This document shows, one piece after another, positions 55,842 to 64,000 of a stretch of DNA of 64,000 bases. The notes beneath the pieces were generated by a model. It worked only from the letters and a program-made list of their open reading frames with translations, ran no database searches and was not told the DNA's origin. The stretch's first letter is position 1; every line of letters starts with the position of its first letter. The stretch is from the NCBI GenBank assembly GCA_020638095.1, contig JACKJF010000003.1:1116001-1180000 (forward strand), in the 5' to 3' direction. Origin of the DNA: Hyphomicrobiaceae bacterium (GTDB taxonomy: Bacteria; Pseudomonadota; Alphaproteobacteria; Rhizobiales; Devosiaceae). Position numbers and translations under genes: made by a program.

Positions 55842-56891
55842 ATGGAACCGCAGACGCTTGAAAGCTACCTTCAAGGCCATGCCAAGGGCAAAATGCTCCA
55901 TGCGCGTGAGGTTGCCGAGACGGTTCGGGCCCTGTCCGAGGGCGCCATCGCCATGCGCGACATCATCAACCAGGGTGTGCTCGGCAGCGCCTTTGCCACC
56001 GCCCAGGAAACCGAGAACCCCGACGGCGATGTGCAGAAGGGTCTCGACGTTCTCGCCGACGACGCCTTCCTCAACGTCGTGCGCAAGGTCCCGGTCGCGC
56101 TCTATGCCTCCGAGGAACTCGACCATCCCGTTCTGGTCAACGACAAGGCGCCCCTGGGCCTCGCCATCGATCCGCTCGACGGCTCATCGAACATCGATGC
56201 CAATGTTTCCATCGGAACCATTTTCGCGATCATGCCGGTCAAGGACGACCCGGCCGAGCATCCCAACTCGACCTTCCTTCAGCCGGGGCGCAACCAGCTC
56301 GGGGCCGGGTTCTTCATCTACGGGCCGCAACTGGCCCTGGCGCTGACCCTTGGCGACGGCACCAACGTCTTCGTTTATTCCAATCGCCATCAGGCTTTCG
56401 TTCGGGCCTACGAAAACGTCGCCGTCCCGCCGCAGACGCACGAATTCGCCATCAACGCATCGAACTTCCAGCATTGGGAGCCGCCAGTTCGCGCCTATGT
56501 CGATGATTGCCTGGCGGGCGCGGACGGGCCGCGCGAAAAGCGCTTCAACATGCGCTGGGTGGCGTCCCTGGTGGCCGAATGCTACCGCATCATGATGCGC
56601 GGTGGCGTATTCCTCTATCCCGGCGACCAGCGCAAGGGATATGCCCACGGCCGCCTTCGCATCGTCTATGAGGCCAACCCCATTGCCTTCCTGATCGAAC
56701 AGGCCGGCGGCGGCGCCATCGATACGACCGGCGCCATTCTCGATATCCAACCCCACACCATTCACCAGCGCGTGCCCCTGGTTTTCGGGTCGCGCGACGA
56801 AGTCAGACAAATTCAGCGCTACCACACCGAGGAAAGCGCAACGGCCCACCGCTCGCCGCTGTTCGGCAAGCGCGGTCTGTTCAGAACTTGA
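55842..56891 (+). CDS. fbp: Fructose-1,6-bisphosphatase class I
   Basis: A 349-residue enzyme that hydrolyses fructose 1,6-bisphosphate (and in some organisms sedoheptulose 1,7-bisphosphate) in the Calvin cycle. It has the metal-site signature DPLDGSSNID at residues 110-119, with KGLDVLADDAF before it, and a C-terminal RIMMRGGVFLYPGDQRKGYAHGRLRIVYEANPIAFLIEQAGG substrate block. A GGAGG site precedes the ATG. It is first in the cbb operon, and prk follows 10 bases after the stop. Confidence 0.95.
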   Translation: MEPQTLESYLQGHAKGKMLHAREVAETVRALSEGAIAMRDIINQGVLGSAFATAQETENPDGDVQKGLDVLADDAFLNVVRKVPVALYASEELDHPVLVNDKAPLGLAIDPLDGSSNIDANVSIGTIFAIMPVKDDPAEHPNSTFLQPGRNQLGAGFFIYGPQLALALTLGDGTNVFVYSNRHQAFVRAYENVAVPPQTHEFAINASNFQHWEPPVRAYVDDCLAGADGPREKRFNMRWVASLVAECYRIMMRGGVFLYPGDQRKGYAHGRLRIVYEANPIAFLIEQAGGGAIDTTGAILDIQPHTIHQRVPLVFGSRDEVRQIQRYHTEESATAHRSPLFGKRGLFRT

Positions 56892-56901
56892 GGAGGCTCT
56901 G

Positions 56902-57774
56902 ATGTCGGCACGTCACCCCATCATCTCGATCACCGGTTCGTCGGGCGCAGGCACCACTTCGGTCAAGCGCATCTTCGAACTGATCTTCCGCCGCGAAGAC
57001 ATCAAGGCCGCCTTCATCGAAGGCGACGCCTTTCACCGCTACGACCGCTTCGCCATGAAGGAAAAAGTGGCCGAAGAAGAAAAGAACGGCAACCCCAACT
57101 TCACCCACTTTCACGCAGACGCCAACGAACTCGGCATCCTGCAGGAAGTCTTCAAGGAATATGGTGAAACGGGCAATGGCCGCACCCGTCACTATGTGCA
57201 CGACGACGACGAGGCCAAGCTCTTCGGCTCCGCACCCGGCACCTTCACCGACTGGGAGCCGTTCCCCGAAAGCGAACTGCTCTTCTACGAAGGACTGCAT
57301 GGCTGCGCCGTGACCGACGACGTCAACCTGCCGGCCCTGGCCGACCTTCGCATCGGTGTGACGCCGGTCATCAACCTTGAATGGATCCAGAAGATCCATC
57401 GCGATCGCGCCACACGCGGCTACTCGACCGAAGCGGTGATGGACGTGATCCTGAGGCGCATGCCCGACTATACCCGCTTCATCGTTCCACAATTCTCCCG
57501 CACGCAGATCAACTTCCAGCGCGTGCCGATTGTGGATACGTCAAACCCGTTCATCGCCCGCTGGATTCCGACGCCGGACGAATCGATGCTGGTCATCCGC
57601 TTCGCCAATCCGCGCGGTATCGACTTTGCCTACCTGCTCTCGATGATCCACGACAGTTTCATGTCGCGAGCAAACTCGATCGTTGTGCCGGGCAACAAGC
57701 TCGACCTCGCCATGCAGCTCATCCTGACCCCGCTCATCATGCAGCTGGTCGAGCGCAAGCGGCGCCTTGGCTAA
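56902..57774 (+). CDS. prk: Phosphoribulokinase
   Basis: A 290-residue bacterial-type phosphoribulokinase, which makes ribulose 1,5-bisphosphate, the RuBisCO substrate. The P-loop is GSSGAGTT (residues 12-19). EGDAFHRYDR carries the catalytic Asp. PESELLFYEGLHGC and the C-terminal FANPRGIDFAYLLSMIHDSFMSRANSIVVPGNKLDLAMQLI are typical of proteobacterial enzymes. A GAGGAG ribosome site precedes the ATG; the gene lies in the cbb operon between fbp and tkt. Confidence 0.97.
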   Translation: MSARHPIISITGSSGAGTTSVKRIFELIFRREDIKAAFIEGDAFHRYDRFAMKEKVAEEEKNGNPNFTHFHADANELGILQEVFKEYGETGNGRTRHYVHDDDEAKLFGSAPGTFTDWEPFPESELLFYEGLHGCAVTDDVNLPALADLRIGVTPVINLEWIQKIHRDRATRGYSTEAVMDVILRRMPDYTRFIVPQFSRTQINFQRVPIVDTSNPFIARWIPTPDESMLVIRFANPRGIDFAYLLSMIHDSFMSRANSIVVPGNKLDLAMQLILTPLIMQLVERKRRLG

Positions 57775-57809
57775 GGCGCAGGTAACAAAAGAGGCTCTGG
57801 GAGGAACCG

Positions 57810-59801
57810 ATGGCTGACAAGAAAACCGACATGGCCGGCGAAAAGCAGATGGCCAACGCGATCCGCGCCCTTGCCATGGACGCGGTGCAGAAGGCCAATT
57901 CCGGCCACCCCGGCATGCCGATGGGCATGGCCGACGTGGCGACGGTTCTTTTCAACCGTTTCATCAACCTCGATCCGAAACATCCCGACTGGCCGGATCG
58001 CGACCGTTTCGTCCTCTCCGCCGGCCACGGCTCGATGCTGCAATATGCGATCCACCATCTCGTCGGCTATGACGACATGCCGATGAGCGAACTGGAGAAT
58101 TTCCGCCAGCTCGGTCACCGGACCGCCGGCCATCCGGAATATGGGCACGCCAAGGGCATCGAAACGACGACCGGACCGTTGGGGCAGGGCATCGCCACGG
58201 CCGTCGGCATGGCGCTCGCGGAACGCATGCTTGCCTCACGTTTCGGCAAGACCCTGGTGGACCATTTTACCTACGTCATCGCCGGAGACGGCTGCCTGAT
58301 GGAAGGCATCAGCCACGAGGCAATCGACTTTGCCGGCCACCTGAAGCTCGGCAAACTCATCGTCTTTTGGGACGACAACCACATTTCCATCGACGGCAAG
58401 ACCGAACTCGCAACCTCGACGAACCAGATGCAGCGTTTTCGCGCCGCCGGCTGGCACGTGCAGAAGGTCGACGGTTACGACAATGATGCGATTGCGGCTG
58501 CCATCGAAAACGCACGCCGCAGCGGCCGGCCATCGCTGATCGCCTGCAAGACCATAATCGGGTTTGGCGCGCCGAACCTTCAGGGGTCCGAAAAGACTCA
58601 TGGCGCGCCCTTGGGCGCCGACGAGATCGCCGCAGCCCGCAAGAAGCTCGGTTGGGCGTTCAAGCCCTTCGAAATCCCCGACGACATCTATGCCGCCTGG
58701 GGCACGGTCGCCAAACGCGGTTCCGCCGCGCGCCGGCAATGGCTTGCCCGCCACAAGGACTCCCGCCGCGCCAGGGCCTTCGACGCCGCCATCGCCGGCG
58801 AGTTGCCGGCTCCGGTCGGGCGGGCCCTTGCCGCGTTCCGCAAGAAGCACATGGCGGAAAAGACCAAGGTCGCAACCCGCAAGGCCTCGCAGATGGCGCT
58901 TGAGGTGATCAACGCCAAAACCTCGCTGACCGTTGGCGGTTCCGCCGATCTCACCCACTCGAATCTGACCATCACCAAGGGCATGGCCTCGGTCGCGCCG
59001 GGCAAGTTCAAGGGCTCTTATATTCACTACGGCGTTCGCGAGCACGGCATGGCGGCGGCCATGAACGGCATCGCGCTCCACAAGGGTTTCATTCCCTATG
59101 GCGGTACCTTCCTCGTCTTCACCGACTATGCGCGTGGCGCGATCCGCCTCTCTGCCCTAATGGGCCAGCGCGTCGTCTATGTCATGACGCACGACTCGAT
59201 CGGTCTTGGCGAAGATGGCCCGACCCACCAGCCGATCGAACATCTGGCGATGCTCCGGGCGACCCCGAACCTCAACCTCTTCCGCCCGGCCGACATCATC
59301 GAGACCGCTGAAGCTTGGGAAATCGCGCTTCAGGCCACGGATCGCCCGAGTGTTCTCGCCCTGTCCCGCCAGAACCTTCCGATGCTGCGCGAACGGAGCG
59401 GTGCAGCCAATCTCAGCGCCAACGGCGCCTATCTCCTCCGCAAGCCCAAGGGCAAACGCGACGTGACATTGATGGCGACCGGTTCTGAGGTCGAGATCGC
59501 GGTCAGGGCCGCCGACATTTTGGCCAAGGGCCACAAGATCAAGGCCGCCGTCGTGTCGATGCCTTGCTGGGAGCTGTTCGAGGCCACCGGCGAGTCCTAC
59601 CAGGCCGATGTGCTCGGCACCGCTCCCCGTATTGCCATCGAGGCGGCAGCCCGGCTTGGCTGGGATCGCTGGGTTGGCGACAGTGGCGGGTTCATCGGCA
59701 TGAACTCGTTCGGCGCCAGCGCCCCCGCCGACAAGCTCTATCCCCATTTCGGCATCACGGCCGAGAAAACGGTTGAACTCGCGCTGGCCAAATTGGGCTG
59801 A
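57810..59801 (+). CDS. tkt: Transketolase
   Basis: A 663-residue thiamine-diphosphate enzyme that moves two-carbon units in the regeneration phase of the Calvin cycle. The blocks are [20 protein letters not shown], the thiamine site [13 protein letters not shown] followed by [10 protein letters not shown], the pyrimidine-binding [14 protein letters not shown], and the C-terminal [20 protein letters not shown] end. A GGGAGGA site precedes the ATG. It is 35 bases after prk. Confidence 0.97.
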   Translation: MADKKTDMAGEKQMANAIRALAMDAVQKANSGHPGMPMGMADVATVLFNRFINLDPKHPDWPDRDRFVLSAGHGSMLQYAIHHLVGYDDMPMSELENFRQLGHRTAGHPEYGHAKGIETTTGPLGQGIATAVGMALAERMLASRFGKTLVDHFTYVIAGDGCLMEGISHEAIDFAGHLKLGKLIVFWDDNHISIDGKTELATSTNQMQRFRAAGWHVQKVDGYDNDAIAAAIENARRSGRPSLIACKTIIGFGAPNLQGSEKTHGAPLGADEIAAARKKLGWAFKPFEIPDDIYAAWGTVAKRGSAARRQWLARHKDSRRARAFDAAIAGELPAPVGRALAAFRKKHMAEKTKVATRKASQMALEVINAKTSLTVGGSADLTHSNLTITKGMASVAPGKFKGSYIHYGVREHGMAAAMNGIALHKGFIPYGGTFLVFTDYARGAIRLSALMGQRVVYVMTHDSIGLGEDGPTHQPIEHLAMLRATPNLNLFRPADIIETAEAWEIALQATDRPSVLALSRQNLPMLRERSGAANLSANGAYLLRKPKGKRDVTLMATGSEVEIAVRAADILAKGHKIKAAVVSMPCWELFEATGESYQADVLGTAPRIAIEAAARLGWDRWVGDSGGFIGMNSFGASAPADKLYPHFGITAEKTVELALAKLG

Positions 59802-59817
59802 ATCAACGACACAAATA

Positions 59818-59840
59818 CCGGCCGGCGGCACGCTGGCCGG
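59818..59840 (+). promoter_or_regulatory. Intergenic hairpin between tkt and fba
   Basis: A 9-bp stem (CCGGCCGGC with GCTGGCCGG, one G-T pair) and a 5-base loop lie 17 bases after the tkt stop. No T run follows. It is one of several hairpins in the gaps of this operon. Confidence 0.55.
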
Positions 59841-59863
59841 AAATCGAACGGAAGGAACTGAAA

Positions 59864-60928
59864 ATGGCCCGCGTTACCCTCAGACAATTGCTCGACCACG
59901 CCGCCGAGCATGATTATGGCGTCCCCGCCTTCAACATCAACAATATGGAACAGGGCATCGCCATCATGGAAGCGGCGCAGAAATGCGACGCCCCGGTGAT
60001 CATTCAGGCGTCGCGCGGCGCCCGCAAATATGCGCACGACATCATGCTTGCCAAGATGATCGATGCGCTGGTCGAGATCTACCCCGATATTCCCGTCGTC
60101 ATGCACCAGGACCATGGCAACAACGAAGCCACCTGCATGACCGCGATCCGCCACGGCTTCACCTCGGTGATGATGGACGGCTCGCTCGAAGCCGACGCCA
60201 AGACCCCGGCCTCCTACGAATACAATGTCGCGATCACCGAGCGCGTCGCCCGCATCGCCCACTGGGTCGGTGCCTCGGTCGAGGGAGAACTCGGTGTTCT
60301 GGGTTCGCTCGAATCCGGTGAGAGCGAGGCTGAAGACGGCCACGGCGCCGTCGGCAAGCTCAGCCGCGATCAACTGCTCACCGATCCCGACCAGGCGGTC
60401 GATTTCGTCAAGAAGACCAAGGTCGACGCCCTCGCCATTGCGTGTGGCACGTCGCATGGCGCCTACAAGTTCACCCAGAAGCCGACCGGCGAAACTCTCG
60501 CCATTTCGGTCATCGAGGAAATCCACAACCGCCTGCCCAACACGCACCTGGTCATGCACGGCTCATCCTCGGTGCCGCAGGAACTGCAGGACGTCATCAA
60601 CAAGTATGGCGGCAAGATGCCCCAGACATTTGGCGTGCCGCTCGAGGAAATCGCCCGCGGCATCAAGCACGGCGTGCGCAAGGTCAACATCGACACCGAC
60701 AACCGCATGGCCATGACCGGCGCATTCCGCAAGGTCGCCATGGAAAACCCCGCCGAATTCGACCCGCGCAAATTCCTCGCGCCGTCGATCGAGGCGATGA
60801 AGGAAGTCTGCACGATCCGTTTCGAGGCCTTCGGCACTGCCGGAAACGCCTCGAAGATCAAGCCGGTTTCCATCGACGAGATGGCCAAGCGCTACGCCAG
60901 CGGAAGTCTCGATCCCAAGATCGGCTGA
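59864..60928 (+). CDS. fba: Fructose-bisphosphate aldolase class II
   Basis: A 354-residue zinc aldolase of the Calvin-cycle type (CbbA). It condenses triose phosphates to fructose 1,6-bisphosphate and probably also sedoheptulose 1,7-bisphosphate. It has [19 protein letters not shown], the zinc/substrate block [35 protein letters not shown] and the C-terminal [26 protein letters not shown] ribosome site precedes the ATG. The operon continues to cbbM after a 113-base gap with two hairpins. Confidence 0.96.
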   Translation: MARVTLRQLLDHAAEHDYGVPAFNINNMEQGIAIMEAAQKCDAPVIIQASRGARKYAHDIMLAKMIDALVEIYPDIPVVMHQDHGNNEATCMTAIRHGFTSVMMDGSLEADAKTPASYEYNVAITERVARIAHWVGASVEGELGVLGSLESGESEAEDGHGAVGKLSRDQLLTDPDQAVDFVKKTKVDALAIACGTSHGAYKFTQKPTGETLAISVIEEIHNRLPNTHLVMHGSSSVPQELQDVINKYGGKMPQTFGVPLEEIARGIKHGVRKVNIDTDNRMAMTGAFRKVAMENPAEFDPRKFLAPSIEAMKEVCTIRFEAFGTAGNASKIKPVSIDEMAKRYASGSLDPKIG

Positions 60929-60939
60929 CGCCAATTCGT

Positions 60940-61021
60940 GGCGGCGGGTCGGAACCCTGAGCCTGCCGCCGCCGTTCTACGATCAGGGAAACGCACCGCT
61001 GCCCGGAACGGGATTCCGGGC
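60940..61021 (+). promoter_or_regulatory. Two hairpins upstream of cbbM
   Basis: The fba-cbbM gap holds GGCGGCGG/CCGCCGCC (60940-60947, 60966-60973). It also holds the 8-bp perfect hairpin GCCCGGAA/TTCCGGGC (61001-61008, 61014-61021), which ends 9 bases before the cbbM ribosome site GGAG. No T run follows, so full termination is not expected. Processing, mRNA stabilisation or translational control of cbbM is possible. Confidence 0.6.
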
Positions 61022-61041
61022 GCGCGACCAGGAGAATGATC

Positions 61042-62424
61042 ATGGACCAATCGAAACGCTATGCAGACCTGTCCCTGCGCGAAGCCGAGTTGATCGCCAA
61101 CGGACGCCATGTCCTTTGTGCCTACATCATGAAGCCCAAGGCGGGCTATGGTTATCTGGAAACGGCCGCTCACTTCGCTGCGGAAAGTTCGACTGGCACC
61201 AACGTCGAGGTCTCGACGACCGACGACTTCACCCGTGGTGTCGACGCTCTGGTCTACGAGATCGATGAGCAGAAAGAGCTCATGAAGATCGCCTATCCGA
61301 TCGAGCTTTTCGACCGCAATATCATCGACGGCCGCGCCATGATCGCTTCGTTCCTGACCCTGACCATTGGCAACAATCAGGGCATGGGCGACGTCGAATA
61401 CGCCAAGATGCACGACTTCTACGTGCCGCCGGCCTATCTCCGGCTGTTCGACGGTCCTTCGACCACGATCCGGGACCTGTGGCGCGTGCTCGGCCGCCCG
61501 GTGGTCGATGGCGGGTTCATCGTCGGCACCATCATCAAGCCGAAGCTCGGCCTGCGCCCGCGGCCCTTCGCCGATGCCTGCTATGATTTCTGGCTGGGCG
61601 GGGACTTCATCAAGAACGACGAGCCACAGGGCAATCAGACCTTTGCGCCGCTCAAGGAAACCGTGCAACTGGTCCACGACGCGATGAAGCGGGCTCAGGA
61701 CAAGACCGGCATGGCCAAGCTCTTTTCCTGGAACATCACCGCCGACGACTATCGCGAGACGATCGCTCGCGGCGAATACATCCTCGAGACCTTTGGTCCC
61801 GACGCCGACCATTGCGCGTTTCTGGTCGATGGCTATGTCGCCGGGCCGCAGGCGATCACCACGGCGCGGCGCACTTTCCCGAAGCAATATCTGCACTATC
61901 ACCGCGCAGGTCACGGTGCGGTGACCTCGCCGAGCGCCAAGCGCGGCTACACCGCCTTTGTGCTGGCCAAGATGGCGCGGCTTCAGGGGGCCTCGGGCAT
62001 CCATGTCGGCACAATGGGATATGGCAAGATGGAGGGCGATGCGTCCGACACGATCATTGCACACCAGATCACCGAAGACAGCGTCAACGGACCCTACTAC
62101 CACCAGGAATGGCTGGGCATGAACCCGACGACCCCGATCATTTCGGGCGGCATGAATGCCCTTCGTATGCCCGGCTTCTTCGCGAACCTCGGCCATTCGA
62201 ACCTGATCATGACGGCCGGCGGCGGATCGTTCGGCCATATCGACGGGCCGGTCGCGGGTGCAACTTCACTCCGTCAGGCGGAGATGTGCTGGCGCGAGGG
62301 AGCCGATCCGGTTGAGTTCGCCAAGGGACACGGGGAATTCGCCCGCGCCTTTGAAAGCTTCCCGAACGATGCCGACAAGCTCTATCCGGGCTGGCGCGAC
62401 AGACTCGGCGTGGCGGCCGCCTAG
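61042..62424 (+). CDS. cbbM: RuBisCO form II
   Basis: A 460-residue form II enzyme, usually a homodimer or multiple of it, with no small subunit. It starts [12 protein letters not shown]; the ATG at 61042 is 7 bases from GGAG, whereas an ATG at 61036 is too close. Active-site features are [12 protein letters not shown] with Lys166 and Lys168, carbamylated Lys191 in [20 protein letters not shown], and loop 6 [11 protein letters not shown] with Lys329. The residue numbers equal those of Rhodospirillum rubrum CbbM. It has low CO2 specificity and suits high CO2 and low O2. It lies between fba and rpe. Confidence 0.98.
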   Translation: MDQSKRYADLSLREAELIANGRHVLCAYIMKPKAGYGYLETAAHFAAESSTGTNVEVSTTDDFTRGVDALVYEIDEQKELMKIAYPIELFDRNIIDGRAMIASFLTLTIGNNQGMGDVEYAKMHDFYVPPAYLRLFDGPSTTIRDLWRVLGRPVVDGGFIVGTIIKPKLGLRPRPFADACYDFWLGGDFIKNDEPQGNQTFAPLKETVQLVHDAMKRAQDKTGMAKLFSWNITADDYRETIARGEYILETFGPDADHCAFLVDGYVAGPQAITTARRTFPKQYLHYHRAGHGAVTSPSAKRGYTAFVLAKMARLQGASGIHVGTMGYGKMEGDASDTIIAHQITEDSVNGPYYHQEWLGMNPTTPIISGGMNALRMPGFFANLGHSNLIMTAGGGSFGHIDGPVAGATSLRQAEMCWREGADPVEFAKGHGEFARAFESFPNDADKLYPGWRDRLGVAAA

Positions 62425-62441
62425 ACTGGTTCAATAACGAT

Positions 62442-62467
62442 CGGACGGCGACGTCAGTTGCCGTCCG
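62442..62467 (+). promoter_or_regulatory. Intergenic hairpin between cbbM and rpe
   Basis: CGGACGGC and GCCGTCCG form an 8-bp perfect stem with a 10-base loop, 17 bases after the cbbM stop and 30 bases before the rpe start. No T run follows. Confidence 0.5.
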
Positions 62468-62498
62468 CGACCCAGGGATGTCGCGGAGGAGAAAGACC

Positions 62499-63188
62499 AT
62501 GTTCGACCGTTCCATCAAGATCGCGCCGTCGATCCTTTCGGCCGACTTTGCCAATTTCGGCGCTGAGATCCGCGCCATCGAGGCCGAGGGTGCCGACTGG
62601 GTCCATGTTGACGTCATGGACGGACACTTCGTGCCGAACCTGACTTTTGGCCCGCCGGCCGTCGCCGCGTTTCGCCCGCATGTGAAGACCTTCATGGACG
62701 TTCACCTGATGATCGCGCCGGTCGATCCCTATATCGAGGCCTACGCCAAGGCGGGGGCCGACATGATCACCGCCCATGTTGAGGCAGGTCCGCACATTCA
62801 CCGCACCCTGCAGGCGATCAGGGCAACCGGAAAGATGGCGGGTGTCTCCCTCAACCCGGGCACGCCGGCCGAAAGCATCTCTGACATTCTCGACCTGACC
62901 GACATGGTGCTGGTCATGAGCGTCAACCCCGGCTTTGGCGGGCAGAAATTCATCCCGACCGCGATCGAGAAGGTGCGCAAGGTGCGCCAGATGATCGGCG
63001 ACCGGCCGATCCACATTCAGGTCGATGGCGGCGTCGATCCAACTACGGTCGGCCCGCTTGTCGCGGCGGGGGCCGACTGTTTCGTTGCGGGCTCGGCGGT
63101 GTTCAAGGGCGGTTCGGTCGACAAGCCGGAAGTCTATGGCCAGAACATCCGCGCCATCCGCGAGGCGGCACTCAAGGCGATCGGGTAG
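62499..63188 (+). CDS. rpe: Ribulose-phosphate 3-epimerase
   Basis: A 229-residue TIM-barrel enzyme interconverting xylulose 5-phosphate and ribulose 5-phosphate. The motifs are [32 protein letters not shown] with metal-binding His and Asp, [32 protein letters not shown], and [17 protein letters not shown] site precedes the ATG at 62499; an ATG 21 bases earlier overlaps the ribosome site. It supplies ribulose 5-phosphate to Prk. Confidence 0.97.
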   Translation: MFDRSIKIAPSILSADFANFGAEIRAIEAEGADWVHVDVMDGHFVPNLTFGPPAVAAFRPHVKTFMDVHLMIAPVDPYIEAYAKAGADMITAHVEAGPHIHRTLQAIRATGKMAGVSLNPGTPAESISDILDLTDMVLVMSVNPGFGGQKFIPTAIEKVRKVRQMIGDRPIHIQVDGGVDPTTVGPLVAAGADCFVAGSAVFKGGSVDKPEVYGQNIRAIREAALKAIG

Positions 63189-63192
63189 CGCG

Positions 63193-63888
63193 ATGCAGCT
63201 CAAAGCCCTCATTTTCGACGTGGATGGCACGCTTGCGGAAACCGAGGAGGCGCACCGCCGGGCCTTCAACGAAACCTTCGCCGATCATGGTCTGATCTGG
63301 AGTTGGAGTGTCGACGACTACCGGGAGCTGCTCAAAACGACCGGAGGCAAGGAACGTATCCGTGCCTATGCCAACTCAATCGGCCTAGTGCTCGACGACG
63401 ATCTTGTTCGGCGCCTCCATGCCGACAAGACCCGCCGTTACGGCGAGTTGATCGCGACTGGCACGGTGGGGCTTCGCCCCGGCATTGCCGAACTCATCGC
63501 CGACGCCGCAGCCACCGGCATACGTCTTGCGGTCGCAACCACCACTAACCGGCCAAATGTCGATGCGTTGATCGAAGCGACCTTCGGCAAAGCCGCCGAC
63601 AAGGTCTTCGAAGTGATTGCCGCCGGCGATGACGTGCGGGCCAAGAAACCGGCGCCCGACGTCTACCAGTTGGCGCTGCGGGAACTTGGCCTGCCACCGG
63701 CCGTCTGTCTCGCCTTCGAGGATTCGCAGAACGGCCTCAAATCCGCCAATGGCGCCGGCCTTGCCACCGTGATATCCCCAAGCCGTTACACGCGGGGCGA
63801 GGATTTCAGTGGCGCGCTCGCCGTCCTTGATGACCTTCGGCCCGTTTCATCGATCGAGAAACTCCAGAACCTTCTGATCCCAGCATGA
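63193..63888 (+). CDS. cbbY: CbbY-type xylulose-1,5-bisphosphatase (HAD family)
   Basis: A 231-residue HAD phosphatase beginning IFDVDGTLAETEEAHRRAFNETF, with both catalytic Asp residues in DVDGT. The family block RLAVATTTNRPNVDAL and the C-terminal CLAFEDSQNGLKSANGAGL with its metal-binding Asp are present. CbbY in other phototrophs removes xylulose 1,5-bisphosphate, a misfire product that inhibits RuBisCO. It is 4 bases after rpe, and the next gene overlaps its stop (ATGA). Unlike some organisms, it is found here with form II RuBisCO. Confidence 0.93.
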   Translation: MQLKALIFDVDGTLAETEEAHRRAFNETFADHGLIWSWSVDDYRELLKTTGGKERIRAYANSIGLVLDDDLVRRLHADKTRRYGELIATGTVGLRPGIAELIADAAATGIRLAVATTTNRPNVDALIEATFGKAADKVFEVIAAGDDVRAKKPAPDVYQLALRELGLPPAVCLAFEDSQNGLKSANGAGLATVISPSRYTRGEDFSGALAVLDDLRPVSSIEKLQNLLIPA

Positions 63889-64000
63889 ACCCGCAAGAAA
63901 ACGCCTCCTGGCCCAAGGCCGTCCTGTTCGATCTCGACGGCACGCTGATCGACTCGGTCCCCGATCTGGCCGCAGCAGTCAACCAGGTGCTCGAGGAAAA
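63885..64000 (+). CDS. gph: Phosphoglycolate phosphatase, N-terminal part (3' end outside window)
   Basis: The visible 38 residues begin MNPQENASWPKAVLFDLDGTLIDSVPDL, the HAD motif with nucleophile and acid Asp residues of phosphoglycolate phosphatases (CbbZ/Gph). Phosphoglycolate is formed when RuBisCO fixes oxygen, so the gene fits its place at the operon's end. The ATG overlaps the cbbY stop. The rest is outside the window, so assignment rests on the motif and context. Confidence 0.8.
   Translation, partial: MNPQENASWPKAVLFDLDGTLIDSVPDLAAAVNQVLEE

Overview
This 64 kb window is high-GC DNA from an alphaproteobacterium, most likely of the Hyphomicrobiales. The gene order murA - DUF2948 - hisD - UPF0262 - low-molecular-weight phosphatase - infA - maf - yacG ... 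tRNA-Phe is characteristic of that group. The organism appears able to grow autotrophically by the Calvin cycle with two RuBisCO types, to store polyhydroxybutyrate, and probably to oxidise sulfite in the cytoplasm.

Layout. (1) 1-10088 is accessory and phage-derived: the end of a tail/fibre module, an endolysin and small membrane proteins, then a truncated IS1595-type transposase and small reverse-strand genes, ending at tRNA-Thr. (2) 10202-18963 is a housekeeping block containing a UPF0262-phosphatase fusion, followed by an Imm-5-like protein, a di-heme cytochrome c and an SDR inserted before tRNA-Phe. (3) 18918-19946 is a 975-bp remnant element bounded by a perfect 54-bp repeat of the tRNA-Phe 3' end. 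(4) 19989-26100 holds form I RuBisCO (cbbLSQO) with a divergent cbbR. (5) 26066-31966 holds tag and a polyhydroxybutyrate module (phaR, phasin, phaC, phaZ, phaB). (6) 32007-40344 is a reverse-strand cluster: an SCP2-like protein, an RND pump with an unusual C-terminal extension and its adaptor, three secreted proteins (two of them Gly/Tyr-rich), and a one-TM protein with a methionine heptad repeat. (7) 41051-46853 holds a sugar ABC importer, an FGGY kinase and a LysR regulator. (8) 47015-54755 holds a SoeABC-type molybdoenzyme and a tripartite tricarboxylate transporter. (9) 54759-64000 holds a second cbbR and the cbb operon fbp-prk-tkt-fba-cbbM-rpe-cbbY-gph, cut by the window end.

How they fit together. 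Two CbbR-type regulators each sit divergently from a RuBisCO operon. The form I operon carries its own activase (CbbQ/CbbO). The form II operon carries the regeneration enzymes and the phosphatases that clear by-products. A SoeABC-like enzyme could supply electrons from sulfite, and carbon can be stored as polyhydroxybutyrate. The most unusual parts are the RND/glycine-rich/methionine-zipper cluster, the domain fusion, and the small relic element at tRNA-Phe. All calls come from reading the sequence; no database search was possible.
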